The notes under the pieces were generated by a model. It worked only from the letters and a program-made list of their open reading frames with translations. It did not search any database and was not told the DNA's origin. Positions 1 to 8,250 of a DNA stretch of 22,954 bases are shown here, piece after piece (within the stretch, counting starts at the first letter, position 1; every line of letters begins with the position of its first letter). The translations under genes and the position numbers were made by a program. Origin of the DNA: Phototrophicales bacterium (lineage in GTDB: Bacteria; Chloroflexota; Anaerolineae; Aggregatilineales; Phototrophicaceae); the NCBI GenBank assembly GCA_002794515.1, contig PGTJ01000004.1, forward strand, positions 1-22,954. The letters run 5' to 3'.

Positions 1-160
1 AACCCGTCTCTTCGCGGGCTTCACGCAATGCCGTTTGTGCCAACGATTCACCCGCTTCTGCTTGCCCACCGGGCAAGCACCACACTTCAAAGTCTTCGCG
101 TTTGGTGAGCAGAATTTTATTATCTCGGATGATGGCGATATTCGCCCCAATCATGGTCAT
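1..160 (-). CDS. Nudix hydrolase, partial (C-terminus beyond window)
   Basis: The first 53 codons of a Nudix-family pyrophosphohydrolase are visible, read leftwards from ATG at 160. The protein begins MTMIGANIAIIRDNKILLTK and reaches a canonical Nudix box: PGG, then Q-A-E-A-G, Glu, seven residues and REAREETG, matching GX5EX7REUXEEXG. The box binds the divalent metal that hydrolyses nucleoside-diphosphate-linked substrates; the substrate cannot be told from this fragment. The start overlaps the thrC stop as ATGA (158-160 / 157-159), so translation is probably coupled to threonine synthase. A second in-frame ATG at 154 is a possible start. The rest of the gene lies to the left of the window. 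Confidence 0.9.
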   Translation of the reverse strand, partial: MTMIGANIAIIRDNKILLTKREDFEVWCLPGGQAEAGESLAQTALREAREETG

Positions 161-1461
161 GGTTCGATCACCTTTTCAGTTGACCGATTGAGGATGGCTT
201 CTATTTCATCCACATCGGCTCGTGCTTGATGAATTTGATTTGGATAATTCGCCCGAATATCGGCTAATTGATCGCGGTGATAATGAATGGTCGCATCGGG
301 GTCTTTGAGGACATGTCCTGTTAATACACCAACAACAGTCTCATGGGATTGAATAATCCCCATTTCCACCAATTTTTTCGCACCTGCTAATGAACAGGCT
401 GATGCGGGTTCACAACCAATGCCCGCACGGTCTATAAGGGCTTTGGCATCCATAATCTCTTGGTCTGTGACCATCTCGACCACACCATTCGTCCATCTGA
501 GCGAGCGCACGGCTTTGGGATAATTCACAGGATTGCCGATTTTGATGGCGCTGGCGATAGTCTTGGCTTTAAGGGGCGATAGTTTATCGAACCCACGCTT
601 AAAACTCTGATATAACGGGTTCGCACCACTGGATTGAATGACGGCGATACGAGGCATTTTATCAATCAAGCCCAATTGGTGTATCTCATATAGCGCCTTG
701 CCAAAGGCTGATGTATTCCCCAAATTACCGCCAGGGACGATAATCCAATCGGGTACTTGCCAATTAAGTTGGTGAATAGTCTCAATGACGATGCTTTTCT
801 GCCCCTCTAGGCGGAAGGGATTAATCGAATTGAGGGCATAAATACCGAGATGAATAGATACTTGTCGCACAAGCTCTAAATTTTTATCGAAATCAGCATC
901 GATTTGAATACAAGTTGCTCCATAAGCCACCGCCTGCGAGAGCTTTCCGAGGGCGATATTTTTATTCTCGAAGAAGATGATGCCTTCCATATCGGCGGTG
1001 GCGGCGTATGATGCGAGTGATGCAGATGTATTCCCCGTGCTGGCACAAGATACACGCCCCATACCCAAGACACGGGCATGAGTGACCCCTCCAGTCATAC
1101 CCCTATCTTTGAATGAGCCTGTCGGATTTTCGCCTTCATGCTTGAGATACAGGGTATCTAATCCCGCCCATTGGGCAAGTTTAGGGACGTGATATAAATT
1201 GGTGTTGCCTTCGGGCTTGCTGACGATGAGTTTTTCATCGACATCAGGATAAATCAGTTCTTTATAACGCCAGACCCCACTATTATAAGGGGCTTTGAAT
1301 GTGCCGATACGCCCATCAAATAATTGACGTGAGACGATTTTTTTGAGTTCATTGAGGTCATGTTGCACATCCAACAAGCCACCACAGGCTGTACAGGCAT
1401 AAATGACCGAATCGAGGGGGTATTCTTTCTGGCAATCCATACATTGCAGTTTGCTAGACAT
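157..1461 (-). CDS. thrC: Threonine synthase
   Basis: PLP-dependent threonine synthase (434 aa), which converts O-phospho-L-homoserine to L-threonine in the cytoplasm, the last step of threonine synthesis. The N-terminus has a small zinc-ribbon-like element with Cys7, Cys10, Cys23 and Cys26, seen in many bacterial threonine synthases. The PLP lysine is in the motif ENPTGSFKDRGM (Lys118). Glycine-rich phosphate-binding stretches (PGGNLGNTSAFGKA) follow. The start at 1461 has a good ribosome-binding site (AGAGGT, about 9 nt upstream). It is divergent from homoserine kinase, the preceding enzyme, with about 51 bases between the starts, and overlaps a downstream Nudix gene by 4 nt. Length and motifs are normal for the family. 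Confidence 0.96.
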   Translation of the reverse strand: MSSKLQCMDCQKEYPLDSVIYACTACGGLLDVQHDLNELKKIVSRQLFDGRIGTFKAPYNSGVWRYKELIYPDVDEKLIVSKPEGNTNLYHVPKLAQWAGLDTLYLKHEGENPTGSFKDRGMTGGVTHARVLGMGRVSCASTGNTSASLASYAATADMEGIIFFENKNIALGKLSQAVAYGATCIQIDADFDKNLELVRQVSIHLGIYALNSINPFRLEGQKSIVIETIHQLNWQVPDWIIVPGGNLGNTSAFGKALYEIHQLGLIDKMPRIAVIQSSGANPLYQSFKRGFDKLSPLKAKTIASAIKIGNPVNYPKAVRSLRWTNGVVEMVTDQEIMDAKALIDRAGIGCEPASACSLAGAKKLVEMGIIQSHETVVGVLTGHVLKDPDATIHYHRDQLADIRANYPNQIHQARADVDEIEAILNRSTEKVIEP

Positions 1462-1512
1462 TGGTGTAACCTCTTTGGGTGTTTGATTAGCATTGCATTA
1501 AGGATAACAGTT

Positions 1513-2475
1513 TTGGCGATAAATTCTAGCGCAAACACTTACCAAAAAGTACAAGCCTTTGCCCCTGCAACGATGGCGAACATGGGGATTGGCTTCGATA
1601 TTATGGGATTGGCATTTCAATCGTTAGGCGATATTGTTGAAGTAGCACGTCATGATGAAGCCGATGTGGTAATTGTCGATATTGCGGGCGATGGTGGAAA
1701 ATTGCCACGCGATGCCCACAAGAATACAGCAACAGTCGCAATCATGGCATATCTCAAAGAAATTGGTTGCACAGATGGCTTTGCGGTCACTATCAAAAAA
1801 GGCTTGCCACTCGGTAGTGGATTGGGCAGTAGCGCCGCCAGTGCAGTAGCGGGTGTGGTCGCCGTCAATGCCTTATTGGGCTCTCCACTGAGAAAAGAGG
1901 ATTTGCTCCCCGCATGTATGGAAGGGGAGGCGTTGGTAAGCGGGTATCATGCCGATAATATCGCCCCGTGTTTGCTGGGTGGTTTATTGCTTGTCGATGG
2001 CATCACGCCCGATTGTGTGTTGCGCTTGCCGATTTACAATGGTATTCATTTCGCCTTAGTTACGCCGAATATTTCTGTGTTGACCTCCGAAGCACGGTCG
2101 GTATTACCACAATCCATATCGCTCAAGACGATGATCAAACAAACCGCAGGTATTGCCCGATTTATGGATGCACTCCATCGGGGTGATTGGTCAGCACTGG
2201 CACGAGCGATGGAAGCGGATGAGGTTATAGAACCTGCACGCGCTCATCTAATGCCATACCTGTATGAATTGCGTCAACATGCCAAAGCACACGGTGCATT
2301 GGGTTTGGTGATTAGCGGGGCAGGTCCCACATTGTGTGCGATATGCGCTTCGGATGATGTCGCCGAAAAGGTTGCGATTGCCATGTCCGATTTTTACCGC
2401 ACCAACGGGTTAGAGGCGATGTCATTTGCTACACAAATCGATACAGAAGGCGCACGAGTGATTTCTGCTGAATAA
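1513..2475 (+). CDS. thrB: Homoserine kinase
   Basis: GHMP-family homoserine kinase (320 aa from the chosen start), which phosphorylates L-homoserine with ATP for threonine synthase. Visible motifs are the N-terminal AFAPATMANMGIGFD, typical of homoserine kinases, the GHMP phosphate-binding loop GLPLGSGLGSSAAS (about residues 97-110) and a C-terminal VISGAGPTLCAI. The open frame extends upstream to 1360, but that would run antisense into thrC. I chose TTG at 1513 because AGGA lies at 1501-1504 and the N-terminus then has family length. TTG at 1483 is an alternative. It is divergent from thrC, so the two pathway genes share a very short start region. A hairpin follows at 2511. Confidence 0.93.
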   Translation: MAINSSANTYQKVQAFAPATMANMGIGFDIMGLAFQSLGDIVEVARHDEADVVIVDIAGDGGKLPRDAHKNTATVAIMAYLKEIGCTDGFAVTIKKGLPLGSGLGSSAASAVAGVVAVNALLGSPLRKEDLLPACMEGEALVSGYHADNIAPCLLGGLLLVDGITPDCVLRLPIYNGIHFALVTPNISVLTSEARSVLPQSISLKTMIKQTAGIARFMDALHRGDWSALARAMEADEVIEPARAHLMPYLYELRQHAKAHGALGLVISGAGPTLCAICASDDVAEKVAIAMSDFYRTNGLEAMSFATQIDTEGARVISAE

Positions 2476-2510
2476 GCAAGTGGTTTTATACCATGAGTTG
2501 GGTTACAATA

Positions 2511-2540
2511 CATAGGGGCTTGGTATATCATGCCCCTATG
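2511..2540 (+). terminator. Hairpin terminator after thrB
   Basis: The arms CATAGGGGC (2511-2519) and GCCCCTATG (2532-2540) are perfect complements around a 12-nt loop. The stem can be extended by one A-T pair. The T tract afterwards is weak (TTAAAT), so this may be an imperfect intrinsic terminator or an RNA 3'-end hairpin. Its core AGGGGC/GCCCCT recurs in the hairpin after the Mrp-like gene at 10605. Confidence 0.65.
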
Positions 2541-2576
2541 TTAAATATGCCTTGTGCTTGATCGTTTGTGAAATAT

Positions 2577-2605
2577 TTGACAATCCGAATTAGAATTTTT
2601 ATACT
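2577..2605 (+). promoter_or_regulatory. Sigma-70-type promoter for aldehyde dehydrogenase
   Basis: TTGACA (2577-2582) is a perfect -35 box, followed by a 17-nt spacer and TATACT (2600-2605), one mismatch from the -10 consensus. The predicted transcription start is near 2612, about 50 nt before the ATG. It is the best promoter match I found in the window. Confidence 0.8.
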
Positions 2606-2612
2606 GATGTGA

Positions 2613-2639
2613 TTGATGAACATGAAAAATATTCATCAA
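2613..2639 (+). promoter_or_regulatory. Palindrome at transcript start (possible operator or leader hairpin)
   Basis: The arms TTGATGAA (2613-2620) and TTCATCAA (2632-2639) are perfect complements separated by 11 nt. They begin 7 nt after the -10 box, so they cover the first transcribed bases. This is a classic place for a dimeric repressor; it could also fold as an RNA hairpin ahead of the ribosome-binding site. No regulator gene is adjacent. Confidence 0.5.
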
Positions 2640-2664
2640 CATAAGCAAAAAGGAATTATTGATT

Positions 2665-4140
2665 ATGGTGCAACAAATTCGTCATTTTATTGGTGGTGAA
2701 TGGGTCAATTCTGCTTCTGGCGAGACGTTTGAGAGCATCAATCCTGCCACAGAAGAAGTCATTGCTATTGCCCCAAAAGGGGATGTGAGCGATATTGATA
2801 AAGCCGTTGAGGCGGCTAAAAAAGCCTATACGCAATGGCGTTTGATACCCGCCCCACGTCGGGGGGAGATTTTATATGAGGTTGCCCGAATCTTGCAGGA
2901 ACGCAAAGAAGATCTCGCCCGTTTGATGACCCAAGAGATGGGTAAAATCCTCGCCGAGACACGCGGTGATGTCCAAGAAGCCATTGATATGGCATATTAT
3001 ATGGGTGGTGAAGGTCGGCGGATGCAGGGGTATACTGCACCTGTGGAGATGCCGAATAAATTTGGCATGGCAATACGCGATTCTGTCGGGGTAGTTGGCT
3101 TGATCACCCCATGGAACTTTCCGGTTGCCGTCCCCAGTTGGAAGATGCTCCCTGCATTGGTGGCAGGGAATTGTGTGGTGTGGAAGCCAAGCGAAGATAC
3201 CCCCGCCATATCGGCGGCATTCGTCCAAGTCTTTGCTGATGCAGGATTGCCCGCCGGTGTATTAAACTTGGTCACTGGGGCAGGAGAAGCTGGTGCGGCA
3301 TTGGCTGTTCATCCCAATGTGCGTGTGATTTCATTTACAGGGTCTACAGCAACAGGGTTGAGTGTTTATACCAAAGCCGCGGCAGTTGGCAAAAAAGTCA
3401 CCCTCGAAATGGGCGGTAAAAATGCGATTATCGTCATGGATGATGCCAATTTATCTCTTGCTGTAGATGCCATCAATTGGAGCGCATTCGGCACAACCGG
3501 ACAACGGTGTACGGCGACCAGCCGACTCATCGTGCAAAAAGGCATTAAACCCAAACTCCTCGAGGCATTAGCCGAAAAAGCCAAGATGATTAAAGTGGGT
3601 TATGGCATTCAACCCGATGTACAGATGGGTCCGTTGGTCAACATGAAAGCCCTGAACAAAGTGGCGAGTTATATGGATGTCGCTAAAACGGATGGTGCGC
3701 GTGTGCTTGTTGGTGGTGGGCGCGCCGATATGGATAAGGGATTCTTCTTTCTGCCGACAATTTTAGATGGTGTTAAACAAGGGATGCGTGTTGAGCAGGA
3801 AGAAATTTTCGGTCCTGTGCTATCGGTTATCGAAGTTGAATCGCTAGAAGAAGCTATTCATGTCAACAATAGCACAGCTTATGGTTTATCCAGCAGTATA
3901 TTCACTGAGAATGTCAATGCCGCTTTCCGCGCTATTCGAGATTTAACCACCGGTATTGTGTACATCAATCACGGCACAACGGGCGCAGAAATACAATTCC
4001 CATTTGGTGGCACTCGTGGTACAGGCAATGGGATGCGCGAAGCAGGTGCATCGGCGCTCGATAGCTTCACCGAATGGAAATCGGTCTATGTTGATTTTAG
4101 TGGTCAGCTACAACGCGCTCAGATTGATAACCGAGAATAA
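2665..4140 (+). CDS. NAD(P)-dependent aldehyde dehydrogenase
   Basis: Aldehyde dehydrogenase superfamily enzyme (491 aa), oxidising an aldehyde to its acid with NAD(P)+ in the cytoplasm. Seen in order: TPWNFPVAVPSWKM with the catalytic-site Asn (151), the cofactor-binding VVWKPSED (Lys174), the FTGSTATG glycine motif, the general-base Glu in LEMGGKN (Glu248) and the nucleophile Cys in GTTGQRCTATSR (Cys282). The GQRCTATSR signature resembles alpha-ketoglutaric-semialdehyde and succinate-semialdehyde type enzymes, but the substrate is not determined. ATG 2665 was chosen over TTG 2659 because the AAGGA site lies 10 nt upstream. It has its own strong promoter. No terminator is visible before iscX 53 nt downstream, so read-through into the complex I genes is possible. 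Confidence 0.93.
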   Translation: MVQQIRHFIGGEWVNSASGETFESINPATEEVIAIAPKGDVSDIDKAVEAAKKAYTQWRLIPAPRRGEILYEVARILQERKEDLARLMTQEMGKILAETRGDVQEAIDMAYYMGGEGRRMQGYTAPVEMPNKFGMAIRDSVGVVGLITPWNFPVAVPSWKMLPALVAGNCVVWKPSEDTPAISAAFVQVFADAGLPAGVLNLVTGAGEAGAALAVHPNVRVISFTGSTATGLSVYTKAAAVGKKVTLEMGGKNAIIVMDDANLSLAVDAINWSAFGTTGQRCTATSRLIVQKGIKPKLLEALAEKAKMIKVGYGIQPDVQMGPLVNMKALNKVASYMDVAKTDGARVLVGGGRADMDKGFFFLPTILDGVKQGMRVEQEEIFGPVLSVIEVESLEEAIHVNNSTAYGLSSSIFTENVNAAFRAIRDLTTGIVYINHGTTGAEIQFPFGGTRGTGNGMREAGASALDSFTEWKSVYVDFSGQLQRAQIDNRE

Positions 4141-4193
4141 TTTGGTCATGGTGGCATATCGCACTCTCATGCAAAATAAGGTAAGCTAGTGGT

Positions 4194-4409
4194 ATGTCGC
4201 TATATTGGGATAATTCTTACGAAATTGTATTGGAACTAATGACATATTATCCTGATGTGGATATAGAAAGTGTGGGAATCGAGCAATTATATCAATGGAT
4301 TATCACTTTACCCGATTTTGCAGATGACCCACATCTGGCGAATGAGGCGATTTTGATGGATATTTTACGTGAATGGTATGAGGAGCATGATAGTTCATGG
4401 CTGAGTTAA
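4194..4409 (+). CDS. iscX: Fe-S cluster assembly protein IscX
   Basis: Small acidic protein (71 aa) matching IscX/YfhJ, about 66 aa in E. coli. The diagnostic pattern is W-D-x-S near the start, a YPDVD segment, QLYQWI, and [18 protein letters not shown] followed by W and acidic residues. IscX is known to bind iron and the cysteine desulfurase IscS and to tune Fe-S assembly. The ATG follows TAAGGT (4177-4182). The 3' end overlaps nuoB by 13 nt, so the two are almost surely translated from one message. No other isc gene is in the window. Its presence directly before subunits that carry clusters N2 and N6 suggests a link to complex I maturation (inference). Confidence 0.88.
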   Translation: MSLYWDNSYEIVLELMTYYPDVDIESVGIEQLYQWIITLPDFADDPHLANEAILMDILREWYEEHDSSWLS

Positions 4410-5236
4410 ACCTGAATGATTTACATGATACCGAGTTTCCCTTGCCAGAGGGGTTACAAGGTAATTTTGCCATCACCAGTTTGAGCAAAATTTATAACTG
4501 GAGTCGGCGTAACTCGATGTGGCCCCTGTTGTTTGGGTTGGCATGTTGTGCTATTGAGATGATTGGCACGGCGGCATCGCGTTTTGATTTTTCGCGCTTT
4601 GGCATGGAGGTGATGCGTGGTAGCCCACGTCAATCTGATTTGATGATTGTCTCTGGAACAGTCACCAAAAAGATGATTGTGCCGATTGTGCGCTTATATA
4701 ATCAAATGCCAGAACCCAAGTATGTCTTGGCGATGGGCGCATGTGCCAGTGGTGGCGGTCCATTCAAAGAGGGTTATAATGTTGTTTCGGGTGTCGATAA
4801 ATATTTACCTGTGGATGTGTATATCCCCGGTTGTCCACCAACACCACAAGCTTTATTGAATGGTTTAATTGCGCTCCAACTCAAAATTGATGGTCAATCG
4901 CTGGCGAATAAAGATGATGTTCCGTGGTATGGTGTGGGTCCGTCTGAACCAACTCCAATCCCCATTTTGGGACCCGATATTATTGACCCGCGCCAGATGG
5001 ATTTAATTCGTCGTCAGACAGAACTGGCGGCGAAAGGCTTGCCATATGGTGTGCGCGAATTGCCACCATTCCAACTCAAGCGGTCTGCGCCAAAGAAAGC
5101 ATTGGCAAGTGCGACCACTGGGGATACAGGGGGGGGCGGTGGTGTTGAGCGCGATGCCGCAGCATTAGAAATTATCAAACGCAAACGGATGGAAGCACTC
5201 GCCCGCAAAAAAGCGCGTGAAGCAGTGACGGCATAA
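4397..5236 (+). CDS. nuoB: NADH-quinone oxidoreductase subunit B, with long C-terminal tail
   Basis: NuoB of respiratory complex I (279 aa), which holds [4Fe-4S] cluster N2, the last cluster before quinone, on the cytoplasmic side next to the membrane arm. Cluster ligands are visible as the CysCys pair in [10 protein letters not shown] (50, 51), Cys116 in GACASGG and Cys146 in [10 protein letters not shown]. The family core ends near residue 170, while usual lengths are about 160-220. The remaining ~100 residues comprise a Pro-rich piece, a Gly run (TGDTGGGGG, about 241-249) and a basic helix-like tail, [17 protein letters not shown]. The tail resembles the tail of NuoI in the same operon. 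The start lies inside iscX, and nuoCD follows within about 20 nt. Confidence 0.95.
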   Translation: MAELNLNDLHDTEFPLPEGLQGNFAITSLSKIYNWSRRNSMWPLLFGLACCAIEMIGTAASRFDFSRFGMEVMRGSPRQSDLMIVSGTVTKKMIVPIVRLYNQMPEPKYVLAMGACASGGGPFKEGYNVVSGVDKYLPVDVYIPGCPPTPQALLNGLIALQLKIDGQSLANKDDVPWYGVGPSEPTPIPILGPDIIDPRQMDLIRRQTELAAKGLPYGVRELPPFQLKRSAPKKALASATTGDTGGGGGVERDAAALEIIKRKRMEALARKKAREAVTA

Positions 5237-5256
5237 AAGGCGTGATGAGGACGAAT

Positions 5257-7140
5257 ATGACGAATGAAGTAGCAATCGAACAAACTCAGAATGATGTTCA
5301 GACGCTCGATCAAGCGATTGATTATCTGATTAAAAAATATCCCAATATCGTCAGTAAAGATACCCGCGAAGGATATGGCGGGGTGATTGTTGACCGCAAT
5401 CATCTGATTGATGTCGCCACCACACTGCGTGATGAATTGGGATATAACTATCTTTCCAGCGCCACCGCCGTTGATTATATGGGCATCGCCGAACCCGATA
5501 GCGATATGGAGATGGTATATCATGCCTATCGCCTATCAGGTGGAAGCGCATTGGTCTTTAAGACACAAGCCCCGCGTGATAACCCAGTTATTCCCTCATT
5601 GGTGAGCGTATTTCCTGCCACCGATTTTCAAGAACGCGAAGCATACGATTTGTATGGCATCCAATTTGAAGGGCATCCCAACCTCAAACGCATTTTGTTG
5701 TGGGAAGGGTTTTATGGGCATCCCATGCGTAAAGATTGGAAAGAAGCCTATTACGAAGAAGAACACAAACCATTCAGCAGTCGTTGGCCGGGTGGGTATG
5801 TGCATCGTGCCGAAGAGCGAAATCCATATGGAAAAAATGTGAAATATCCTGCCGATTTCGACTTAAGTCGCCTGACCGATATTTCTGAAGAATCGCTCTA
5901 TGCGGGCTTAGGCTTAGGTGTCGATGTGCAATCATTGGGTGGCGAAATGCGGACTGACCGCTTAGTTGTGAATATGGGACCACATCACCCAAGTACACAC
6001 GGCGTGTTCCGTATGGTTATCACGCTCAATGGCGAGACCATTGAGACCCTTGAACCCGTCATGGGCTATTTGCACCGTAATCACGAAAAAATTGGTGAAC
6101 GGAATACTTACTTGCAAAATATTCCATTCACTGACCGACTCGATTATCTGTCGAGCATGGGCAATAATCTGGGATATGTATTAGGTGTGGAACAACTCAT
6201 GGCGCTTGGCTCGCGGTATATTCCCGTGCCATATCGTGCCGAAGTCATACGGGTATTAATGGCAGAATTGACCCGTATCGTGAATCACCTGTGGTCTATC
6301 GGCTTTTTGCTCAATGATTTGGGCGCATTCTTCACGCCGATGTTGTATGCCAATAATGAACGCGAAAAAATCCTCGACTTCTTCGAGGCAGTCGCTGGAT
6401 CGCGTTTGATGTGCAATTACATGCGCTTTGGCGGTGTATTCAAAGATTTACCAGAACGCATCAAGAGCGTTGCCAATTTGGTCAATGACCGCGTGCGCGA
6501 CTTCAATACGATGGAATATCTCACTGATATTATCACAGAGCGCTTGCCACGCTTTTTGGATGAATACGAATATTATCTGAGTGAGAATGAAATCATCAAA
6601 TCACGGTGTATTGGGGTAGGGGTATTGCCTCCAGATATGGCAATAGCATATGGTGCAGTCGGTCCATTGTTGCGCGGGAGTGGTATCCCATATGATGTAC
6701 GCCGTGCTGAACCATATAGCATTTATCCCGAATTAGATTTCGACATCCCAACGGGCGAAAATGGTGATATTTATGACCGTTATCTGGTGCGGATGCGTGA
6801 AATGCGCGAAAGCCTGCGGATTTTGCGCCAGATTTTGCCACGTCTCGAAGCGACTAAAGGTCAAGAGGTATGGGCAGGTGGCAAGCAAGGCGCTTACTCG
6901 CCACGTATTCCAGTTGGTGAAGCATATGGACGGGTCGAAAATCCAAAGGGTGAATTGGGCTATTATATCGTATCTGCAGGCGACCCCAAAGGGACACAAA
7001 ACCCGTGGCGGTATCATATCCGCGCCCCAAGTTTCACCAATCTGACCTGTTTGGGACCGATGTCCAAAGGTCATAAGGTTGCGGATGTGGTGACAGTTTT
7101 GGGCAGTATTGATATTGTGTTGGGCGAGACAGACCGTTAA
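5257..7140 (+). CDS. nuoCD: NADH-quinone oxidoreductase fused subunits C/D
   Basis: Fusion of NuoC (30 kDa) and NuoD (49 kDa), 627 aa. The NuoC part carries the signature [20 protein letters not shown] (residues about 126-145). A short linker (about 195-230) leads into NuoD, which begins with [14 protein letters not shown], containing the quinone-site His, and RLDYLSSM, containing the conserved quinone-site Tyr region. NuoD forms the quinone pocket with NuoB; neither part binds a cluster. I chose ATG 5257 because AGGA (5248-5251) precedes it by 5 nt; GTG 5242 and ATG 5245 are alternatives. Separate nuoC and nuoD genes are common, but fusions are known, as in E. coli. It lies between nuoB and nuoI. 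Confidence 0.95.
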   Translation: MTNEVAIEQTQNDVQTLDQAIDYLIKKYPNIVSKDTREGYGGVIVDRNHLIDVATTLRDELGYNYLSSATAVDYMGIAEPDSDMEMVYHAYRLSGGSALVFKTQAPRDNPVIPSLVSVFPATDFQEREAYDLYGIQFEGHPNLKRILLWEGFYGHPMRKDWKEAYYEEEHKPFSSRWPGGYVHRAEERNPYGKNVKYPADFDLSRLTDISEESLYAGLGLGVDVQSLGGEMRTDRLVVNMGPHHPSTHGVFRMVITLNGETIETLEPVMGYLHRNHEKIGERNTYLQNIPFTDRLDYLSSMGNNLGYVLGVEQLMALGSRYIPVPYRAEVIRVLMAELTRIVNHLWSIGFLLNDLGAFFTPMLYANNEREKILDFFEAVAGSRLMCNYMRFGGVFKDLPERIKSVANLVNDRVRDFNTMEYLTDIITERLPRFLDEYEYYLSENEIIKSRCIGVGVLPPDMAIAYGAVGPLLRGSGIPYDVRRAEPYSIYPELDFDIPTGENGDIYDRYLVRMREMRESLRILRQILPRLEATKGQEVWAGGKQGAYSPRIPVGEAYGRVENPKGELGYYIVSAGDPKGTQNPWRYHIRAPSFTNLTCLGPMSKGHKVADVVTVLGSIDIVLGETDR

Positions 7141-7149
7141 AGAGGGAAT

Positions 7150-7947
7150 ATGTACGGACGAGGAATTTTCAAAGGATTGGTCGTCACCTTTAAGCATCTC
7201 ATTAATACTTATGTGGATGATTTTCGGTATGGGTGGCGCAAATATAGCAAGGATGCAGATAATTTCGAGGTGCGGCAAGGTCCAAAAGCGCGCGGCGCAT
7301 TTACAGTGCAATATCCCGATGAAAAAGTAGCTGTGCCAGAGCGATTTCGCTTTGTGCCGTTCTTGGTGGTTGAGGATGATGATCATCCAGAACGTCCCGG
7401 TCATGACTGGTGTACCAGTTGTGGGATTTGTGCAAAGGTTTGTCCGCCACAATGTATTTGGATTGTGCGAAGCGAAGACCCCGTTACCAAACGCCCAGTC
7501 CCAGAACCAGAAGCATTCTTTATTGATATTGATATTTGCATGAATTGTGGTTATTGTGCCGAATTTTGCCCATTTGATGCTATCAAGATGGATCACGATT
7601 ACGAACTCGCCAGTTACGACCGCACAACCGCACACATTCATGACAAGGAACGCTTATCTAAACCATTCAGTTACTGGAAGAGCATTGCCCCAACAACTGC
7701 TTATGAAGAGATGCAAGCACGTGGTGGTTGGGAACACAGTGATGTGATTAAGGCGAAGAAAAAGCAAGCCGAACAAGACGCTAAAAAAGCCACTGCTACG
7801 CCAACACCTGTCGCGGAAGCTACTGCTACCCCCACAGAAACTACCACAGATGCCCCCAAAGAGGCTTTGAGTGCCGAGGAACGTAAGGCGAAACGCGAAG
7901 CGGCACTTGCACGTAAACGTGCCAAAGAAGAATCTGGCGGTGAATAA
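7150..7947 (+). CDS. nuoI: NADH-quinone oxidoreductase subunit I, with charged C-terminal extension
   Basis: NuoI (265 aa) of complex I, carrying two [4Fe-4S] clusters (N6a, N6b) that pass electrons to N2 in NuoB. Two full ferredoxin motifs are seen: CTSCGICAKVCP (Cys88, 91, 94, 98) and CMNCGYCAEFCP (Cys130, 133, 136, 140). The normal protein ends around residue 190-200. Here a tail follows, with a Lys/Gln-rich piece, a Thr/Pro-rich linker (about 214-236) and a strongly basic helix-like end, EERKAKREAALARKRAKEE, similar to the NuoB tail. The start has AGAGGG just upstream, 9 nt after the nuoCD stop. It is the last gene before a strong terminator. Confidence 0.95.
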   Translation: MYGRGIFKGLVVTFKHLINTYVDDFRYGWRKYSKDADNFEVRQGPKARGAFTVQYPDEKVAVPERFRFVPFLVVEDDDHPERPGHDWCTSCGICAKVCPPQCIWIVRSEDPVTKRPVPEPEAFFIDIDICMNCGYCAEFCPFDAIKMDHDYELASYDRTTAHIHDKERLSKPFSYWKSIAPTTAYEEMQARGGWEHSDVIKAKKKQAEQDAKKATATPTPVAEATATPTETTTDAPKEALSAEERKAKREAALARKRAKEESGGE

Positions 7948-7972
7948 ACCTGTCCTGTGAATACAAGCGATG

Positions 7973-8004
7973 AAAAAAGCGGAGAGATTACTCTCTGCTT
8001 TTTT
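7973..8004 (+). terminator. Intrinsic terminator after nuoI
   Basis: Stem GCGGAGAG (7979-7986) pairs with CTCTCTGC (7991-7998), with one G-U wobble, around the loop ATTA. It is flanked by A6 and T6, so the stem extends through A-T pairs and ends in a clear U tract. It closes the iscX-nuoBCDI transcript. Confidence 0.85.
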
Positions 8005-8073
8005 ATTTTATTCCCATTTGATATTCACTTATTCAAGATAATTTTGATATATCGCTATTAACAAACACAAAAT

Positions 8074-8250
8074 ATGTCAAAAAACATCAAAAAAGAAAAC
8101 CTACCGCAAAAGATATGCCCAATCTGTAACAGACCATTTGCATGGCGCAAAAAATGGGAAAAACAATGGGATAATATCAAATACTGTAGCGATAAATGTC
8201 GCAAACAATCGAGGCAAGAAAAACAAAATGACAAAAAACATGCGCCGTGA
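8074..8250 (+). CDS. DUF2256 zinc-finger-like small protein
   Basis: A 58-aa protein matching the DUF2256 family (COG4338). Visible are [20 protein letters not shown] and then YCSDKCRK, giving a C-x2-C ... C-x3-C set (Cys15, Cys18, Cys38, Cys42) that should bind one zinc. The Trp/Lys-rich stretch [13 protein letters not shown] is characteristic. The function is not known; in my recollection the family tends to sit beside cryptochrome/photolyase genes, as here. Its 3' end overlaps the photolyase FAD-domain gene by 23 nt (or 11 nt if that gene starts at 8240). No good ribosome-binding site is visible before the ATG. The coding sequence is very A-rich compared with the nuo genes. Confidence 0.85.
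   Translation: MSKNIKKENLPQKICPICNRPFAWRKKWEKQWDNIKYCSDKCRKQSRQEKQNDKKHAP

Larger units (their letters stand above)
2541..2664 (+). other. Upstream region of the aldehyde dehydrogenase gene
   Basis: This gene-free leader contains the promoter (2577-2605) and palindrome (2613-2639) listed separately, and a purine-rich ribosome-binding site AAAAAGGA ending at 2654. I see no open frame of coding character in it. Confidence 0.6.

Noticed and set aside
1360..1512. Upstream extension of homoserine kinase to 1360
   Set aside because: It would overlap thrC by about 100 nt in antisense, and the extra 51 residues show no homoserine kinase character; TTG 1513 has an AGGA site.
1462..1512. Well-defined divergent promoters between thrC and thrB
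   Set aside because: Only 51 nt are available and no convincing -35/-10 pair could be found on either strand.
6733..7641. 302-codon open frame on the minus strand opposite nuoCD and nuoI
   Set aside because: It is antisense to two clearly real complex I genes, has no recognisable domain and no start signals; a shadow.
8138..8227. Start of the FAD-domain protein at ATG 8138
   Set aside because: The extra 30 residues are encoded by out-of-frame DUF2256 codons and look non-coding; 8228 or 8240 fits the family.
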